DNA of 64,000 bases, from positions 2,480,001 through 2,544,000 of the forward strand of contig JAHLEZ010000013.1 of the NCBI GenBank assembly GCA_020726505.1, read 5' to 3'. A program made the position numbers and the translations under genes. Positions within the stretch are counted from its first letter, which is position 1. The number at the start of each line of letters is the position of its first letter. Origin of the DNA: Leptodontidium sp. MPI-SDFR-AT-0119. Taxonomy: Eukaryota; Ascomycota; Leotiomycetes; Helotiales; Leptodontidiaceae. Of the stretch, positions 53,377 through 63,161 are shown piece after piece. The notes beneath the pieces are model-generated. The model was not told the origin of the DNA, did not search any database, and was given only the letters and a program-made list of their open reading frames with translations.

Positions 53377-55081
53377 GTTGAGTTATTGGGTAGTTTAGGA
53401 GTTGTAATGGTGAATAATGAGTAGCGAAGTTGGTGAGTGTGTCTCTTGAGGTCAGATCAAGGGGGACTTGAAAGATATATAGGCAAACAGCTTCCGGTGG
53501 GCAAGTCCATCTGTGCTTATTTGGGTGTCAGGGTAAACTTCTCCCTTCTGTGGAATTAGAAATCCTGCGTTGCTTTCCTCAGCAGCTTAGCTGGGGAGAC
53601 AGGCTGACATGCACATCTGGAGAAGCGGTCGAGCTGAGTAACTCGGAACTCTAAACATAAAATGCTTGTCACTTGGCATGCATGTGATTTGAGCTTACCA
53701 AGGCGGCCCTCACCCAGTCCTCCCGCATTTGCTGGAAAAACGGGCGGCAGATAAATCTTGTGATGGACTAATGCAGCTGATTTCAGGTTCGTAAGGTTAG
53801 TAGCAAGGCGGTGACATACTTCAGCCTTAGCGCCGCATCCCACAAACTTAGTAATCTACCTTACATTAAGGCATTTTGTGGATCCGATTTTTAATAAAAC
53901 AAAAAGGGTCACGTGAAAGACACTAATGAGGCGTGCTTGTCTTGACTGTGGCGAAGCGAGGTCCCCTGGCCCCGGAGCTTGCGAAGGGCCGCCGGGGAAA
54001 AGACCTGTGTTAAATGTCTTGCGTAAACCCTATTAGAGGAGCATAACGTTATCTAGAGGGGGTATTGTACTCACTCAATCAATTGGCGCGATCTGGTATT
54101 TTAAGTTACGAGCCATTCAGTGGATCAAATGTTTGGATTACTTTGTAGGCAGGGGTTTTTACGTTTAAACTATGCACCGATCAGTGGACCTGCTTATACT
54201 CTACAGTCAAAGTCTTGCTAATCGCAAGGCAAGAACCTCTGGCTTGTACTCCGCATACTATACGCGTACTTGAAGCCCCCTCGTTGATTTGACTAGAAGA
54301 TGAAAGCTCTTCGGGATAGTGTCTTATAATGTAGTTGTACTCGTACAAATATCGTAAGCTCTTCCTCGCAATTCCTCCTTGAAACTCGTCGCTGAAGTCA
54401 TTACATTTCTCGTAGCTTTGCTAGCAACTCTTCTTCACGCCAATTTCACTAGTTACATAGGTAAGAACAGCGGGGTTTATCCCCTGAGAGAGACCTTGCG
54501 AACGCGAGGACAAGGCTATATAATAGGCTCAACTCCAGAGAGAATTCAAATATATGAACATTTGTTTACAACGCAATTGAAACATTAGATGCTTCAGTGG
54601 AACATTTGCCCAGGTTATCCCAGGCTATCGGGTTGAAGTTGTTCACTTATTGGTTTAATCGAACCTTCTATAGAGGCTTGGTTACAATCCGCAGCTTTTC
54701 AACTGGTTAGGGGCTTTGTTATGATCCTCCGCTCAGATTGATTTTTCAGTGGATGGCGCCAATTGATTGAGTGGATACGGTAGTAATATCAAGTCCGTGT
54801 GATTGGTACGGGAGTTTGCTAGAAAAAGCCCATAATAGTGTAGGTGCATAAGCGGCAATCTTATTCACTAGTTTAGACTTTCGAGAACGCCGAGTCGGGC
54901 GGATTTAATGATTTCAAAGCATTGATTATCAAAAGTCAAAATAATTAAAAATGAAGGATCAATGTACTCCGTTTGAAAACGGTTCCTGGGCGTTAAGCCT
55001 CTAAGTACTTAGACCCTGTAGGTTCTTCAAGTTTCAACTCATCCACCAAACCTTTCCTGAACAACCAACACTGTGCCAACA
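53377..55081. other. Intergenic, no recognisable gene
   Basis: Contains the SDR promoter and the leader of the TRI14-like gene. A GC-rich patch at 53950-53995 (CCCCTGGCCCCGG ... GGGCCGCCGGGG) could fold. The frame at 54379-54588 has no ATG at its start and no known motif. Confidence 0.5.
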
Positions 55082-56221
55082 ATGCTGTATTCCATCTTTT
55101 CGTTAATTCTCACGGCGGCTGCCTTACGAGGAGCCCTGGCTGTCCCAAGCACTCGGTTCGGAGCCAAGAACATATTGAGATCTTGTCCATTGTTCAAAGG
55201 CAACTTCACTATTGAGCAATTCCAACTATACCCCGAGAACGGAGAGTTCGACTTTAAGTCGTGTCTTCTCTACGTATCGTAAGTCCTTATTAGGGCATAA
55301 AGACATCTAACTGGAACTAACATAAACAGGAATCTCTATAATGGCACGATGTCAGTCATCGACCCCTACGAGAGAGCAGTAGTCGACATCATTGAATTCC
55401 CCGGCATATCGCACACCCCCGGGCTTTTCGTCTCCGGTCTCGAAATCGACACGCAAACCGGCCTCATCGCCATCCTCGCCAATTCTGGAGCTGCCTTCGT
55501 AACCCAACCGGCAGGCTCCGACATCTCCGGCCCGAATATAGTTATGCTCTGGGACCCCATGACCAAGAAAGAGCTCTGGAGAATCAACCTCACAGATACT
55601 AGCAAGGGAGTGTATGGTGGTTTTGCAGATGTCGAGCTGGATCCTGCTGGAAACGTTTATGTCAATGGAATGTTTCCGGGTACCATTATGAAGCTGGAGA
55701 AGTGCGGCAGGGGCAAAGTCCCGAAAGTGAAGGAGTGGTTTCTAAGTCAGCCCCGGAATACCAGCATAAATGGCTTTGGAGGGTTGGCCGCAAAAGATTG
55801 GACCCTCCTCACACATAATAATGCTGACGGACAGCTCCTGAAATTCGATATGCGCTCTCCTGTAGGAAAACCCGTCGCCATCCCGATGACCCCTAATACT
55901 ATATTCCTGAACTCGGACGCTAGCTACCTACCCCCGAAATACAACAACACCGTTTGGCTCATCTCGGGCGGACCTGGAATCAGGGTGTTAAGAAGCAAAG
56001 ATGCGAAATGGAATACGGCAGAGTTTATGGGGACTGTAGAAAAGGCTTCTCTCGGGTTACTCCCTAATCACTTAGCGACGGCAGTGGTGCAGATCGGTCA
56101 AGGGTTGAACATGTTAACGCTACACACTGGAGACGACGTTGACGCCGTCTCAGGAGGGAACAGGACTGCATTTCCATTCATCGACATCACAGATCGGGTG
56201 GAGAAGTTGCTTTCAATATAA
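55082..56221 (+). CDS. Secreted TRI14-like beta-propeller family protein
   Basis: Exons 55082-55278 and 55330-56221 (51-bp intron, GTAAGT...CAG) give 362 residues. Residues 1-20 form a signal peptide (MLYSIFSLILTAAALRGALA). The rest reads EQFQLYPENGEFDFKSCLLY, SVIDPYERAVVDIIEFPGIS, IVMLWDPMTKKELWRINLT, YGGFADVELDPAGNVYVNG and FLNSDASYLPPKYNNTVWLI. This matches the fungal family named after TRI14, a non-enzymatic protein encoded in some Fusarium secondary-metabolite clusters. Homologues are widespread outside such clusters, and no cluster genes are nearby, so no metabolite role is claimed. Several NxS/T sites suggest glycosylation. The gene looks intact. Confidence 0.8.
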
Positions 56222-56511
56222 GCCGTCAGTACGAGGGATTAGTAGATTGGTAGATTTGATTTGATCTGATTTTGATGTAATTTAATTTATTGATTTATTC
56301 CTATGTCGTCTTCAATTACTAATCATGCGAAACCTGTCCGGCTTTGGTTCAAGTATTATCCTGCAATCCACAGCATCTTATGGACCGCCTCAATCACACC
56401 CTTTAAAGCACAAACTGTTGGAAATTCTGCGTAAGTGTCCTAGACAATGATCCCGCCCCTAATCGACATGCTTACAATGAAAATCGGACTACGGACATAA
56501 ATACAGAGATA

Positions 56512-56826
56512 TCAGGTGCACACAGTTCTGGAGGTCCATCCGCACTCAGGAATCTGGAGAGTTGACTGCCCGTTTAGTATATAGGATAAATTTCCACACC
56601 TCCTGCCCTCAGCTCTGATCATGTCTGTTCGCAGATATCCATGCAGTTGGCAATAGGGCACAAAATGCCAGATAACCTCCTTTACTTGCCCACATTCGCA
56701 CCGGTCGCCGCCTCCAGCTCCAATTCTAAGCAGAAATTCTCGCAGCTTGAAACGTCCACTCCGGAGCTGAACTAACACTTGGGCCTCTGCCCTTGTTGGC
56801 TTAATTATTAGAAAAAAGTCTGACAT
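56512..56826 (-). pseudogene. C-terminal LINE fragment (post-RNase H Cys/His domain)
   Basis: Reads TRAEAQVLVQLRSGRFKLRE, FLLRIGAG, then CECGQVKEVIWHFVPYCQLH. This is the LxQLRTGxxxLxxFL ... CxCG ... H..xxC pattern at the end of fungal Tad-type non-LTR retrotransposon ORF2. RT and endonuclease are absent. It is less mutated than the LINE relic at 58-59 kb and appears to be a different family. Confidence 0.7.
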
Positions 56827-57452
56827 AATTCCCTAAAAGGGCATAGTCCAACTCCCTTTCTCGACTTCACGATTTTCATCTCCCCTGTAAGGAAGAAACT
56901 TCCCAGGCTGACTTGAGCTTCCCCACCATGTCAAACCTGAGATTACCTTTTGACCAACTTGGCATTCATATTACACTATCATCCTTCGTACAATCGGCCT
57001 ATCCGCCGCCTCATTGCCAGGAACTTCTGCGTGGCGTGGGAACCAAGCAAGCAGGACGCATCTGCCATTTGCAAGAGCCCCTCTTGTCAAAAAGGATACT
57101 GATCAATAGACGACTCTAATCGTTGCTAGAAATCCGAACTCCATTGACCTGCCAAGTAGTACAGCTATTGAATTTGAGAGAACTTCGTTAGATAAGAATA
57201 CCCTCTAAGCTTCGAGGCAGCGTGTCAAAAGATTATTCAAACTAGTTAACTAATATTCTATTCTAGTTAACTAGAATAGAATAGAATATGAATAACAGAT
57301 ATTTGACTTGAATAGAATAGTTATTTTTAGTTAGTTAACTAATATTCAACTATTCAGCTCTATTTTTTTTTTTAGAAAAAATAAAAGATAAAAGACTTTT
57401 ATTAAATAAAATTATAATTAACTAATAACTAACTAAATAACTAACTAAACAA
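56827..57452. other. Intergenic, AT-rich, with palindromes
   Basis: No gene recognised. From 57237 it is full of AGTTAACT and GAATAGAAT words, including a 28-bp perfect palindrome at 57255-57282. This could be the terminal region of the adjoining hAT relic. Confidence 0.5.
57255..57282. repeat. 28-bp perfect palindrome
   Basis: ATTCTATTCTAGTT followed at once by its reverse complement. It lies about 170 bp past the stop of the hAT relic. Confidence 0.9.
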
Positions 57453-57780
57453 CTAACTCTTTTCTTTAATATAAAAGGGATTATCTTCTATATCTAAGCC
57501 TTTTATTACCGCTTTATATTCTTTTCCTTCTTCGTCGTCTAATATTCCCCAACTTTTAAGGCAAATTATCTTCTCAAAAGTCTTTTTACTAAGCTTATTT
57601 CTTAGCTTAGATATAATAAAAGCCCCTTAACTAAAAACTCGTTCACTAGCGGCCGAGCTAGCCGGAATTTGTAAATATTTCCTAGCAACCAGAGATAATA
57701 TTTTATACTTCTCTTTATTAAGTCGCCAGTAATCTAAAGGCCTTATTTTTGACTACTGTATATATAAGTTAGATTTAATA
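57453..57780 (-). pseudogene. hAT transposase C-terminal dimerisation domain, decayed
   Basis: The frame reads RPLDYWRLNKEKYKILSLVA, RKYLQIPASSAASERVFS, then a TAA (57629-57627), GAFIISKLRNKLSKKTFEKI and ICLKSWGILDDEEGKEYK. This is the hAT C-terminal signature (W...L..A..YL.IPASSA.SER.FS...........L....E..I.LKSW). The upstream catalytic part is not found within the mutated region. The stop replaces what is usually a polar residue and fits a C-to-T change. Confidence 0.85.
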
Positions 57781-57835
57781 TTAATATGGTGTCGAGAGGT
57801 AGAGAATGGGATAAGAGAGAGTGATTAACCTGAAT

Positions 57836-58070
57836 AGATCCAACACACTCATTCTTCGAACAATGATTGGGAAAAGCACGATGGTCGCGAACATAGAGTA
57901 CATGCCCTAGAAAAACATGATGACTCCGATTTCCTTGGGATTAAGGCCATAACCCCGAACGAACTTGAAAGGCAGGTTCCATTCTAGATTTTTCGGAGGC
58001 GGTGTACTCAGGAGAATCGGAAGCAGGGCATCAAAAGTCATAGTGTGGCTGAGAATCACGAGTCAGTTTT
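57836..58070 (-). pseudogene. MFS transporter fragment with one stop
   Basis: Minus strand: SHTMTFDALLPILLSTPPP, then LPFKFVRGYGLNPKEIGVIM, FF, a TAG, and GMYSMFATIVLFPIIVRRMS. This matches the middle of fungal major facilitator transporters (FDQLLPxxL...FxGGxGLxxxxIGxxxxxQGxxxxxxQxxxFPxxxRRxG). The TAG stands where Q is usual. It is one exon-sized piece without the other membrane helices. Confidence 0.7.
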
Positions 58071-58089
58071 GTCTGACCTGCGGAGAAAC

Positions 58090-59115
58090 AACTCATAACT
58101 TACTAAGCTAGGATACTAAGTCTCGTAGTATTAAACTATAATAAGAGCACCCCTAAAGTAATCTACAAGAGCATGATTAACTTAGGGTACTCTTAGTTAG
58201 TTTATAACGGGGAATTAAAAGGAATTACCTAAGTAATCGAGTACGCTAATAAGATAACTAAGCTAAGCTAGTTATACTACATGTGACGGTCGACTCACAT
58301 GTTGCAGTGCCAAGGAGACTCAGGGGTTTAGGTTAGGTTTGACTAGGACCACTTTCGGTGGGGTTTCGGGGGCGATTCGCAAGCATATAAGGAGGGCCTC
58401 CCTCAGACTCCTTGAATTCTGTATCTTCTTTGTTTCCTTCGTATTAGACCTATAATATTACTCTTGCCATACTCTTGCTCCCATACTCGACTGCTAGAGG
58501 TATTGCGTCGTTACACTACATTTACTCGAATAATTGGGCGAGACTTTACCGTCTTAAAACATTATTAAATAACCTAGGCTAAGCTTACCAAATCCGGGCT
58601 ATTCAAGCAGCGCAATTAGCCAAGAGTAAAGGAGCCTCAATATCGATTAATTAGGTCCCCGATCATACGAAAGTATACGAAAACGAGCTAACTAACTCGT
58701 TAGTAAAGTAGGCAACGACGTTAACCCTAAATACAAATAAAACTAGTTTTATAATCCTCGATTATAAAACGAAAGAAGTTAGTACCAAGGAGTAGGAGTC
58801 GGTGCTAGAGTAATACGAAAGAATGCCTAGCTAAAATACAACTACTTATAGGAAACAATTCCCTTGGCTACTACGGTCGAAGATCTACCTACCGCCTAGA
58901 ACTAAAAAAGAGCTAATTAGCTCTTTATTCTAACTAAAGCTAGGCTATGGGTTTATAAGATTATACTTATATAAACTAGGCCGTACGAATAGCGACTTAT
59001 GAAGGTGTAGTAGGAAAGAAATAACCGCTTATTTACTTTTAAGCTGCAAAAATATAAGAATAACTAAGGCGAGGATTAAGCTACGGGACGAAATGAAGGA
59101 AGACTACGTTTATCT
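58090..59115 (+). pseudogene. Decayed Tad-type LINE, RNase H and C-terminal domain
   Basis: Before the solo LTR: VYNGELKGIT, stop, VIEYANKITKLS. After it: YIYSNNWARLYRLKTLLNNL, YQIRAIQAAQLAKSKGASIS, VPDHTKVYENELTNSLVKQ, RSKIYLPPRTKKELISSLF and LKLGYGFIRLYLYKLGRTNS. This is the RNase H (E...SD-like...H..V.GNE) and the C-terminal Cys region of fungal LINE ORF2. Stops are TAG/TAA at Q and W positions. The RT part is not seen here. The solo LTR at 58283-58515 sits inside the RNase H. Confidence 0.8.
58283..58515. mobile_element. Solo LTR with CTACA duplication
   Basis: 233 bp, beginning TGTGACGG and ending CGTTACA, flanked by CTACA on both sides (58278-58282, 58516-58520). It contains CATATAAGGAGGG, a TATA-like box (about 58384). 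No internal retroelement region is present, so it is a solo LTR left by LTR-LTR recombination. It is not similar to the 280-bp Ty3 LTR or the copia LTR. Confidence 0.85.
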
Positions 59116-59525
59116 CTCTTAATATATATAAAAATTAGAATTAAGAACACGCTAGATTTTCTCACAAAGACTAGGTTTTGCATTAGGAAATAGTTTTTAA
59201 AGAAAAGGCAGGAAAATGAGTAGAAGATGTTGGAATCACCAAGTAAGGTGGTTCTCGTTTGGTGGTGACACGGCAAATATGGGTAAAGCTTTACTCTTGA
59301 TTCGTAGTTGCATTCAGAGCTGTTCGACGAGTAATTCGAGAACGGGTCGCGAGTTGCCACTCCTCGGATTACGGCGGAATCCTTACGCCTAGCGGGAGTG
59401 GCACAATTGAAATGATCTCGTTCCTTTCGAGGATCGAGATGTTCGAATTCGGCGAGGACGAGGGAGAGACAAAGGAATACAAGGACCGTGGCGAGGAGTT
59501 TGGGAAATATCATCCTGTGCTTCAA
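59076..59525 (-). CDS. Candidate small secreted protein
   Basis: A 149-residue frame. The N-terminus MKHRMIFPKLLATVLVFLCL then SLVLA looks like a good signal peptide with a cleavage site before EFEHLDP. The mature part has about four cysteines and a run of Asn/Ser (FSNYSSNSSECNYES). The last 15 or so codons overlap the LINE relic, so the 3' end is doubtful; a splice or a stop farther up may apply. No homology recognised. Position beside transposons is typical for lineage-specific secreted proteins, but this is inference. Confidence 0.35.
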   Translation of the reverse strand: MKHRMIFPKLLATVLVFLCLSLVLAEFEHLDPRKERDHFNCATPARRKDSAVIRGVATRDPFSNYSSNSSECNYESRVKLYPYLPCHHQTRTTLLGDSNIFYSFSCLFFKNYFLMQNLVFVRKSSVFLILIFIYIKRDKRSLPSFRPVA

Positions 59526-59644
59526 CGACGAAAGTGCGTTGTGGATTCATGCGCTCAAGTGAGATATATTGGTTCAGTGATTGATATTGAATTGACTGGC
59601 TATTCTACAGTGCTAGGTATGCTGTATATATATGCTTTAAGTGT

Positions 59645-59675
59645 CTGTACGCGGCCCTACAGGCCGCGCGTACAG
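59645..59675. repeat. GC-rich hairpin
   Basis: CTGTACGCGGCC and GGCCGCGCGTACAG are near-perfect inverse arms around a short loop. It resembles the end of a transposon TIR or a small foldback. Confidence 0.7.
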
Positions 59676-60278
59676 TGGCGAAGCCCTGTAATCATAGCCT
59701 AGAAGCTTCCAAGCTTCAGCACCTGCGGCGCTATTGTAGCCTATATTATAAATCAACTAGAAAGATACCTAAACAATGGCCTGACTGCTTCTCAGGGCGT
59801 ACTTGCATACTTTATACAAAGCAGAGAGTGGATACCAGGGACTTTAGCCGAGGCATTGGCTGAGATGTGACGTTCATTTGAGAGAAGAGCATGCCTCAAA
59901 TGATTCTTATTATCAATTCAAGCAGCATCCTTGTGAAATTCTCTTATTTCTTTATCTTCCTAGTCTTATAAAAGAAGGTATAATGCGACAAACCTTAGAG
60001 CCATAACGGCGAAAGCTAAATATACGACTCCAGAGTGCGGAAAGCTTTCCATTATTCATTTAACCATTCCACGCCTCGTGAGAAGTTGAGGTTGTCGATT
60101 GTTCTTCGATAGAGCATAACTAGATCACCATCTTGTAAATTAGATTTTTGGTGGCCGGCTCCTGCTTACTGTGGTAGGGGCTATTATCACAGGGTATCAA
60201 ATGTTCTTCGTAACTCAATGGACTGTGCAAAATTAATGAGTCGCGTAGACGCGAATTCGGAAACAAAGACAAAACGCC
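59676..60278. other. Intergenic, nothing recognised
   Basis: Mixed composition. No open frame with a known motif, no repeat noted. Confidence 0.45.
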
Positions 60279-61178
60279 TTAAGCATTGCTAGACCCAGCT
60301 CGATTATCATGCTCTAGACCCCGGAACACTGTCCTTGAGGTCTTTCCAAAAGTGGAAGCCCAAGGATCGTAATCTTCAGTAGAAAATAGTGCCTCAATTT
60401 GCCGTCTTCTCACGCCCACATTACCCCCATCAAATAGAGGAAGACAGAGAGCATCATTCATCATGATCCCAAAAGGCTGGCTATCGCCATATGACACGCT
60501 GTTGATCAATGTTAGAACATCATTTGGGGCTTCCGACTTAATTGTAGACTGGCAAACTTACACTCCTACGGCATTCATTGCTTCAACGACAGACTGAACT
60601 GCATTTTCAGAACAAAATATCTTTGTTTCATATGCAAGTTCTGCGGCGGCGGGGTTCGCCTCTAGGGCAGAACAGGCTTTCCAAGTAAGCGCCCTACTTG
60701 CCTCGCATCGTATCTTAATGTTCAGCAACAAGTCAACTACGCTTTGTAGAGTGATGATAGGTGCTGTTCCATTGCGATGATCTCTCTTCGCGAAATCGAG
60801 AGCGGACTCAAAACAACGGCGCATGAGGCCAACAGACATGGCTCCGACCAAGGCAGCAGATGCTATAAAGGCAACCTCAATTATTTCAGCTCCATGACCT
60901 GGAGGAGCCAAGACATTCTTCGCTGGGACTCGGAGGTTGCTGAAGCGGGTATGTGGCCCGGAGACTGCAACGTGCCCAATTGTCCCGGGATGATCTAGCA
61001 CCTCGTATGCTGTCTTCGGGTTGCCTTCAATATCCGCTCGAGTAACAATGAGAACCATGATCTTGCTCTTGGCTTCATCAGTAGATCCAGCGAGATTGTG
61101 GGCAGAGTCGAGTCGACATGTGACACATTGAAGGTCAGCTCCGCGGTCATCCCAACCAGCACAGTTCGTAGCCCACAT
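60279..61178 (-). CDS. Acyl-CoA dehydrogenase, 5'-truncated
   Basis: Exons 61178-60562 and 60498-60279 are joined by a 63-bp intron (GTAAGT...CAG). The product starts at an acceptor (TTGCAG|ATGTGGGC) with MWATNCAGWDDRGADLQCV, the FAD-binding middle domain. It continues SKIMVLIVTRADIEGNPKTA, VSGPHTRFSNLRVPAKNVLA, PPGHGAEIIEVAFIASAALV, the C-terminal helical domain (LMRRCFESALDFAKRDH) and LCLPLFDGGNVGVRRRQIEA near the end. In full-length relatives about 150-200 residues of N-terminal helical domain precede WATNCAGW. No match is seen in the next 600 bp upstream, so the gene is probably truncated. The enzyme would oxidise an acyl-CoA with FAD. The part present has no stop. Confidence 0.75.
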
Positions 61179-62079
61179 CTGCAAGAAGGATATCAGTTCT
61201 GAATCCATTGGCAAATTCTCTCAGAGCGCAGATGTAATCTCATACTGCTGGATAAGCTCGGGCTGTAATAGGAAATGCTTTATCGATAGCATATGATGTA
61301 GCAAGCGTCTGTAGGGTATGGCTACTCTGTCTTGCGATTCCAACCCATGGCTGGTAAGCTGTGGACGCCGTAGAGGAGTAGATATCAAATGGTTTTTCAA
61401 GGCCGGAAAGATGGCGCTTGGCAACAGCAATAACAGCCTGCCTATATGCGGCTACACCAAGAGTTGTACTGCTGCTCTCTTATCAGCATTGGAGTATTCC
61501 CTTGATTATGACGTAAATGAGGCAGGGACGCACGGGGTTGAGAATAATCTGACCACAAGGGCATAAGCCTGAGAGTGGTCCGCGGTAAACACTTTCCACG
61601 GTAAAGTTCATGACACTCTCTCTGGAGGCTCAAGTGAAGCTGCATTCTATGACTTTGATGGCCTTATTAACTACTCTCCTCGAACTACACCCTGAGTCAC
61701 GTCTATACCCGCAAATCCATCTCAGATCGGAGCAGGTCGGCACCTCTGGTGGATATGCCGGAGCTTGAACGCGGCCACAATTCTTTGGTGTAATCACTTA
61801 TTGATCTACTCTGATCACTGAACCCATGCTAAATCTTCGGCTCTTGTTGATGCCTGCGAAGATGAAGCCATGGACTCCTCGTGACAAAGTTACTGCAAAT
61901 ATCTGTCTCGTAATCCACTCCACGAAGCACATCATTTTGTACCAAGCCTTGGGCAGGCAGGAGCAGAGGCAGGAGCAGAAACAGGGTCCAAATATATTTT
62001 TTAGTTTAATGAAAGCACAAGGCAGCAAAGTTTTACACGCAAACACTATTTGTATTGCTAACCCTGAAATTACTCCTTT
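61179..62079. other. Upstream of the acyl-CoA dehydrogenase; unassigned
   Basis: On the minus strand one frame reads coding-like for about 70 codons (SHTLQTLATSYAIDKAFPIT, then ALREFANGFRTDI after a TAG). I cannot place it in a family. It may be a fused or inserted gene fragment that replaced the dehydrogenase N-terminus. Confidence 0.4.
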
Positions 62080-62430
62080 GCCGTATACTTGTAAAGACCT
62101 CGCATACAGACCTGGGCCAAAGATACGAGGCCGGTGAGGGACTCTTTTTGGTGTGCACGGCTCAAGAGTGGATGCTGCAACTGTCAGGGAAAGCCACTTG
62201 CGGTGGAGATGGAATATCCCTTGAGCAGCTCTGCTGCAGAAGCGGCAGATGTCGTTGCGGAAAGCACACGAGCATGAACAAACTCGCCTCTCTCTTCGAC
62301 AGCCAAGGCAAGTACGAGGCGGCCGAGCCGCTCTTCGAAGAGACGCTGCGGCTATCAAAGAAAGTCCTCGGCGAAGAGCACTCTCAGACCCTCACGAGCA
62401 TGAACAACCTCGCCTCTCTCCAACATGTGA
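62080..62430 (+). pseudogene. Kinesin-light-chain-type TPR fragment
   Basis: Reads MNKLASLFDSQGKYEAAEPL, FEETLRLSKKVLGEEHSQT, LTSMNNLASL: one and a half TPR_10/12 repeats of 42 residues. A weaker earlier unit (LGQRYEAGEGLF, frame changed) lies at about 62110. Such repeats form the C-terminus of many fungal NB-ARC or NACHT proteins. No NTPase domain is nearby, and the sequence changes character at 62430. Confidence 0.65.
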
Positions 62431-62638
62431 TGATGTCGCTACTTGGTTCCCGCTTGATATATCCTTCATATACTCATCTCTAAGTATGTCTTCCTGGCTC
62501 TCAGTGTCGGTGTCTGTCTGCTGTTTGCTCTTTCGTGGGATGCGACTCTTCTGGAGTCCTTTGCACGACTCAAGTTCGTGTCCAGCGGTCGATGTATTAA
62601 GGAGAGCATTGGCGGCCCTCTTACTGAACTGCGATGTG

Positions 62639-63161
62639 CAGAGTGTCCAATAAGCCAGCCGGCTTATAAGCTAGCCAATCAGCTGGCTATTTCGCCTCAG
62701 TCAGTCAGCTCAGCCCTTGCCCTAAGCCAATCAGCTCGTATATTCTCAGCTGATCTTTAGCTTATAAGCTCCGGGGTATTTTATAAGATATTTTTAGGTG
62801 TATTTTAGACGATTTTCACGCTCAAAACGCCTTAAAATTAAGGATATTTTATATTTTTTCCCCCTCTTAAAAAGTTATAAAAAAGCTTTAAATATAACTT
62901 TAATATTACTTTGTTATAGGTTAAAGCTACTTTAAGATGTAAATTAAGTTAATTATAAGTGATACAAGCTTAAAAATCAAAGAAAATATAAACTAAAATA
63001 CAACGAAAACGTGACTTAAAATCACGTTTTACTTAAAATTTAGCTTATAAGCGGCTAATAAGTTAATAAGCTAAGCCAATCAGTTCTAATATAATTACAA
63101 GTCAATCAGTTGAAATATTTCCTCAGCTGATGGCTGACTGATTGGCTTATTGGACACTCTG
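62639..63161. mobile_element. 523-bp hAT-like MITE
   Basis: The ends are CAGAGTGTCCAATAAGCCA and its exact inverse. Subterminal regions carry repeated CCAATCAG words (several on the left, several and the inverse CTGATTGG on the right), typical of transposase-binding repeats in hAT elements. The centre is AT-rich without coding capacity and holds a small hairpin (AACGTGA ... TCACGTT). Flanking 8-mers are only partly alike, so the duplication is not proven. Confidence 0.8.

Noticed and set aside
54379..54588. Small hydrophobic frame as a secreted protein
   Set aside because: It does not start with ATG, and no leader, splice site or family support was found.
55082..56221. Trichothecene-type biosynthetic cluster because of the TRI14-like gene
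   Set aside because: No terpene synthase, P450, acyltransferase or cluster transporter nearby. The family is widespread outside clusters.
61798..62358. 186-codon Cys-rich minus frame
   Set aside because: It lies opposite the TPR fragment and has no family motif. The cysteines come from the complement of repeated GCAGGAGCAG-type sequence.
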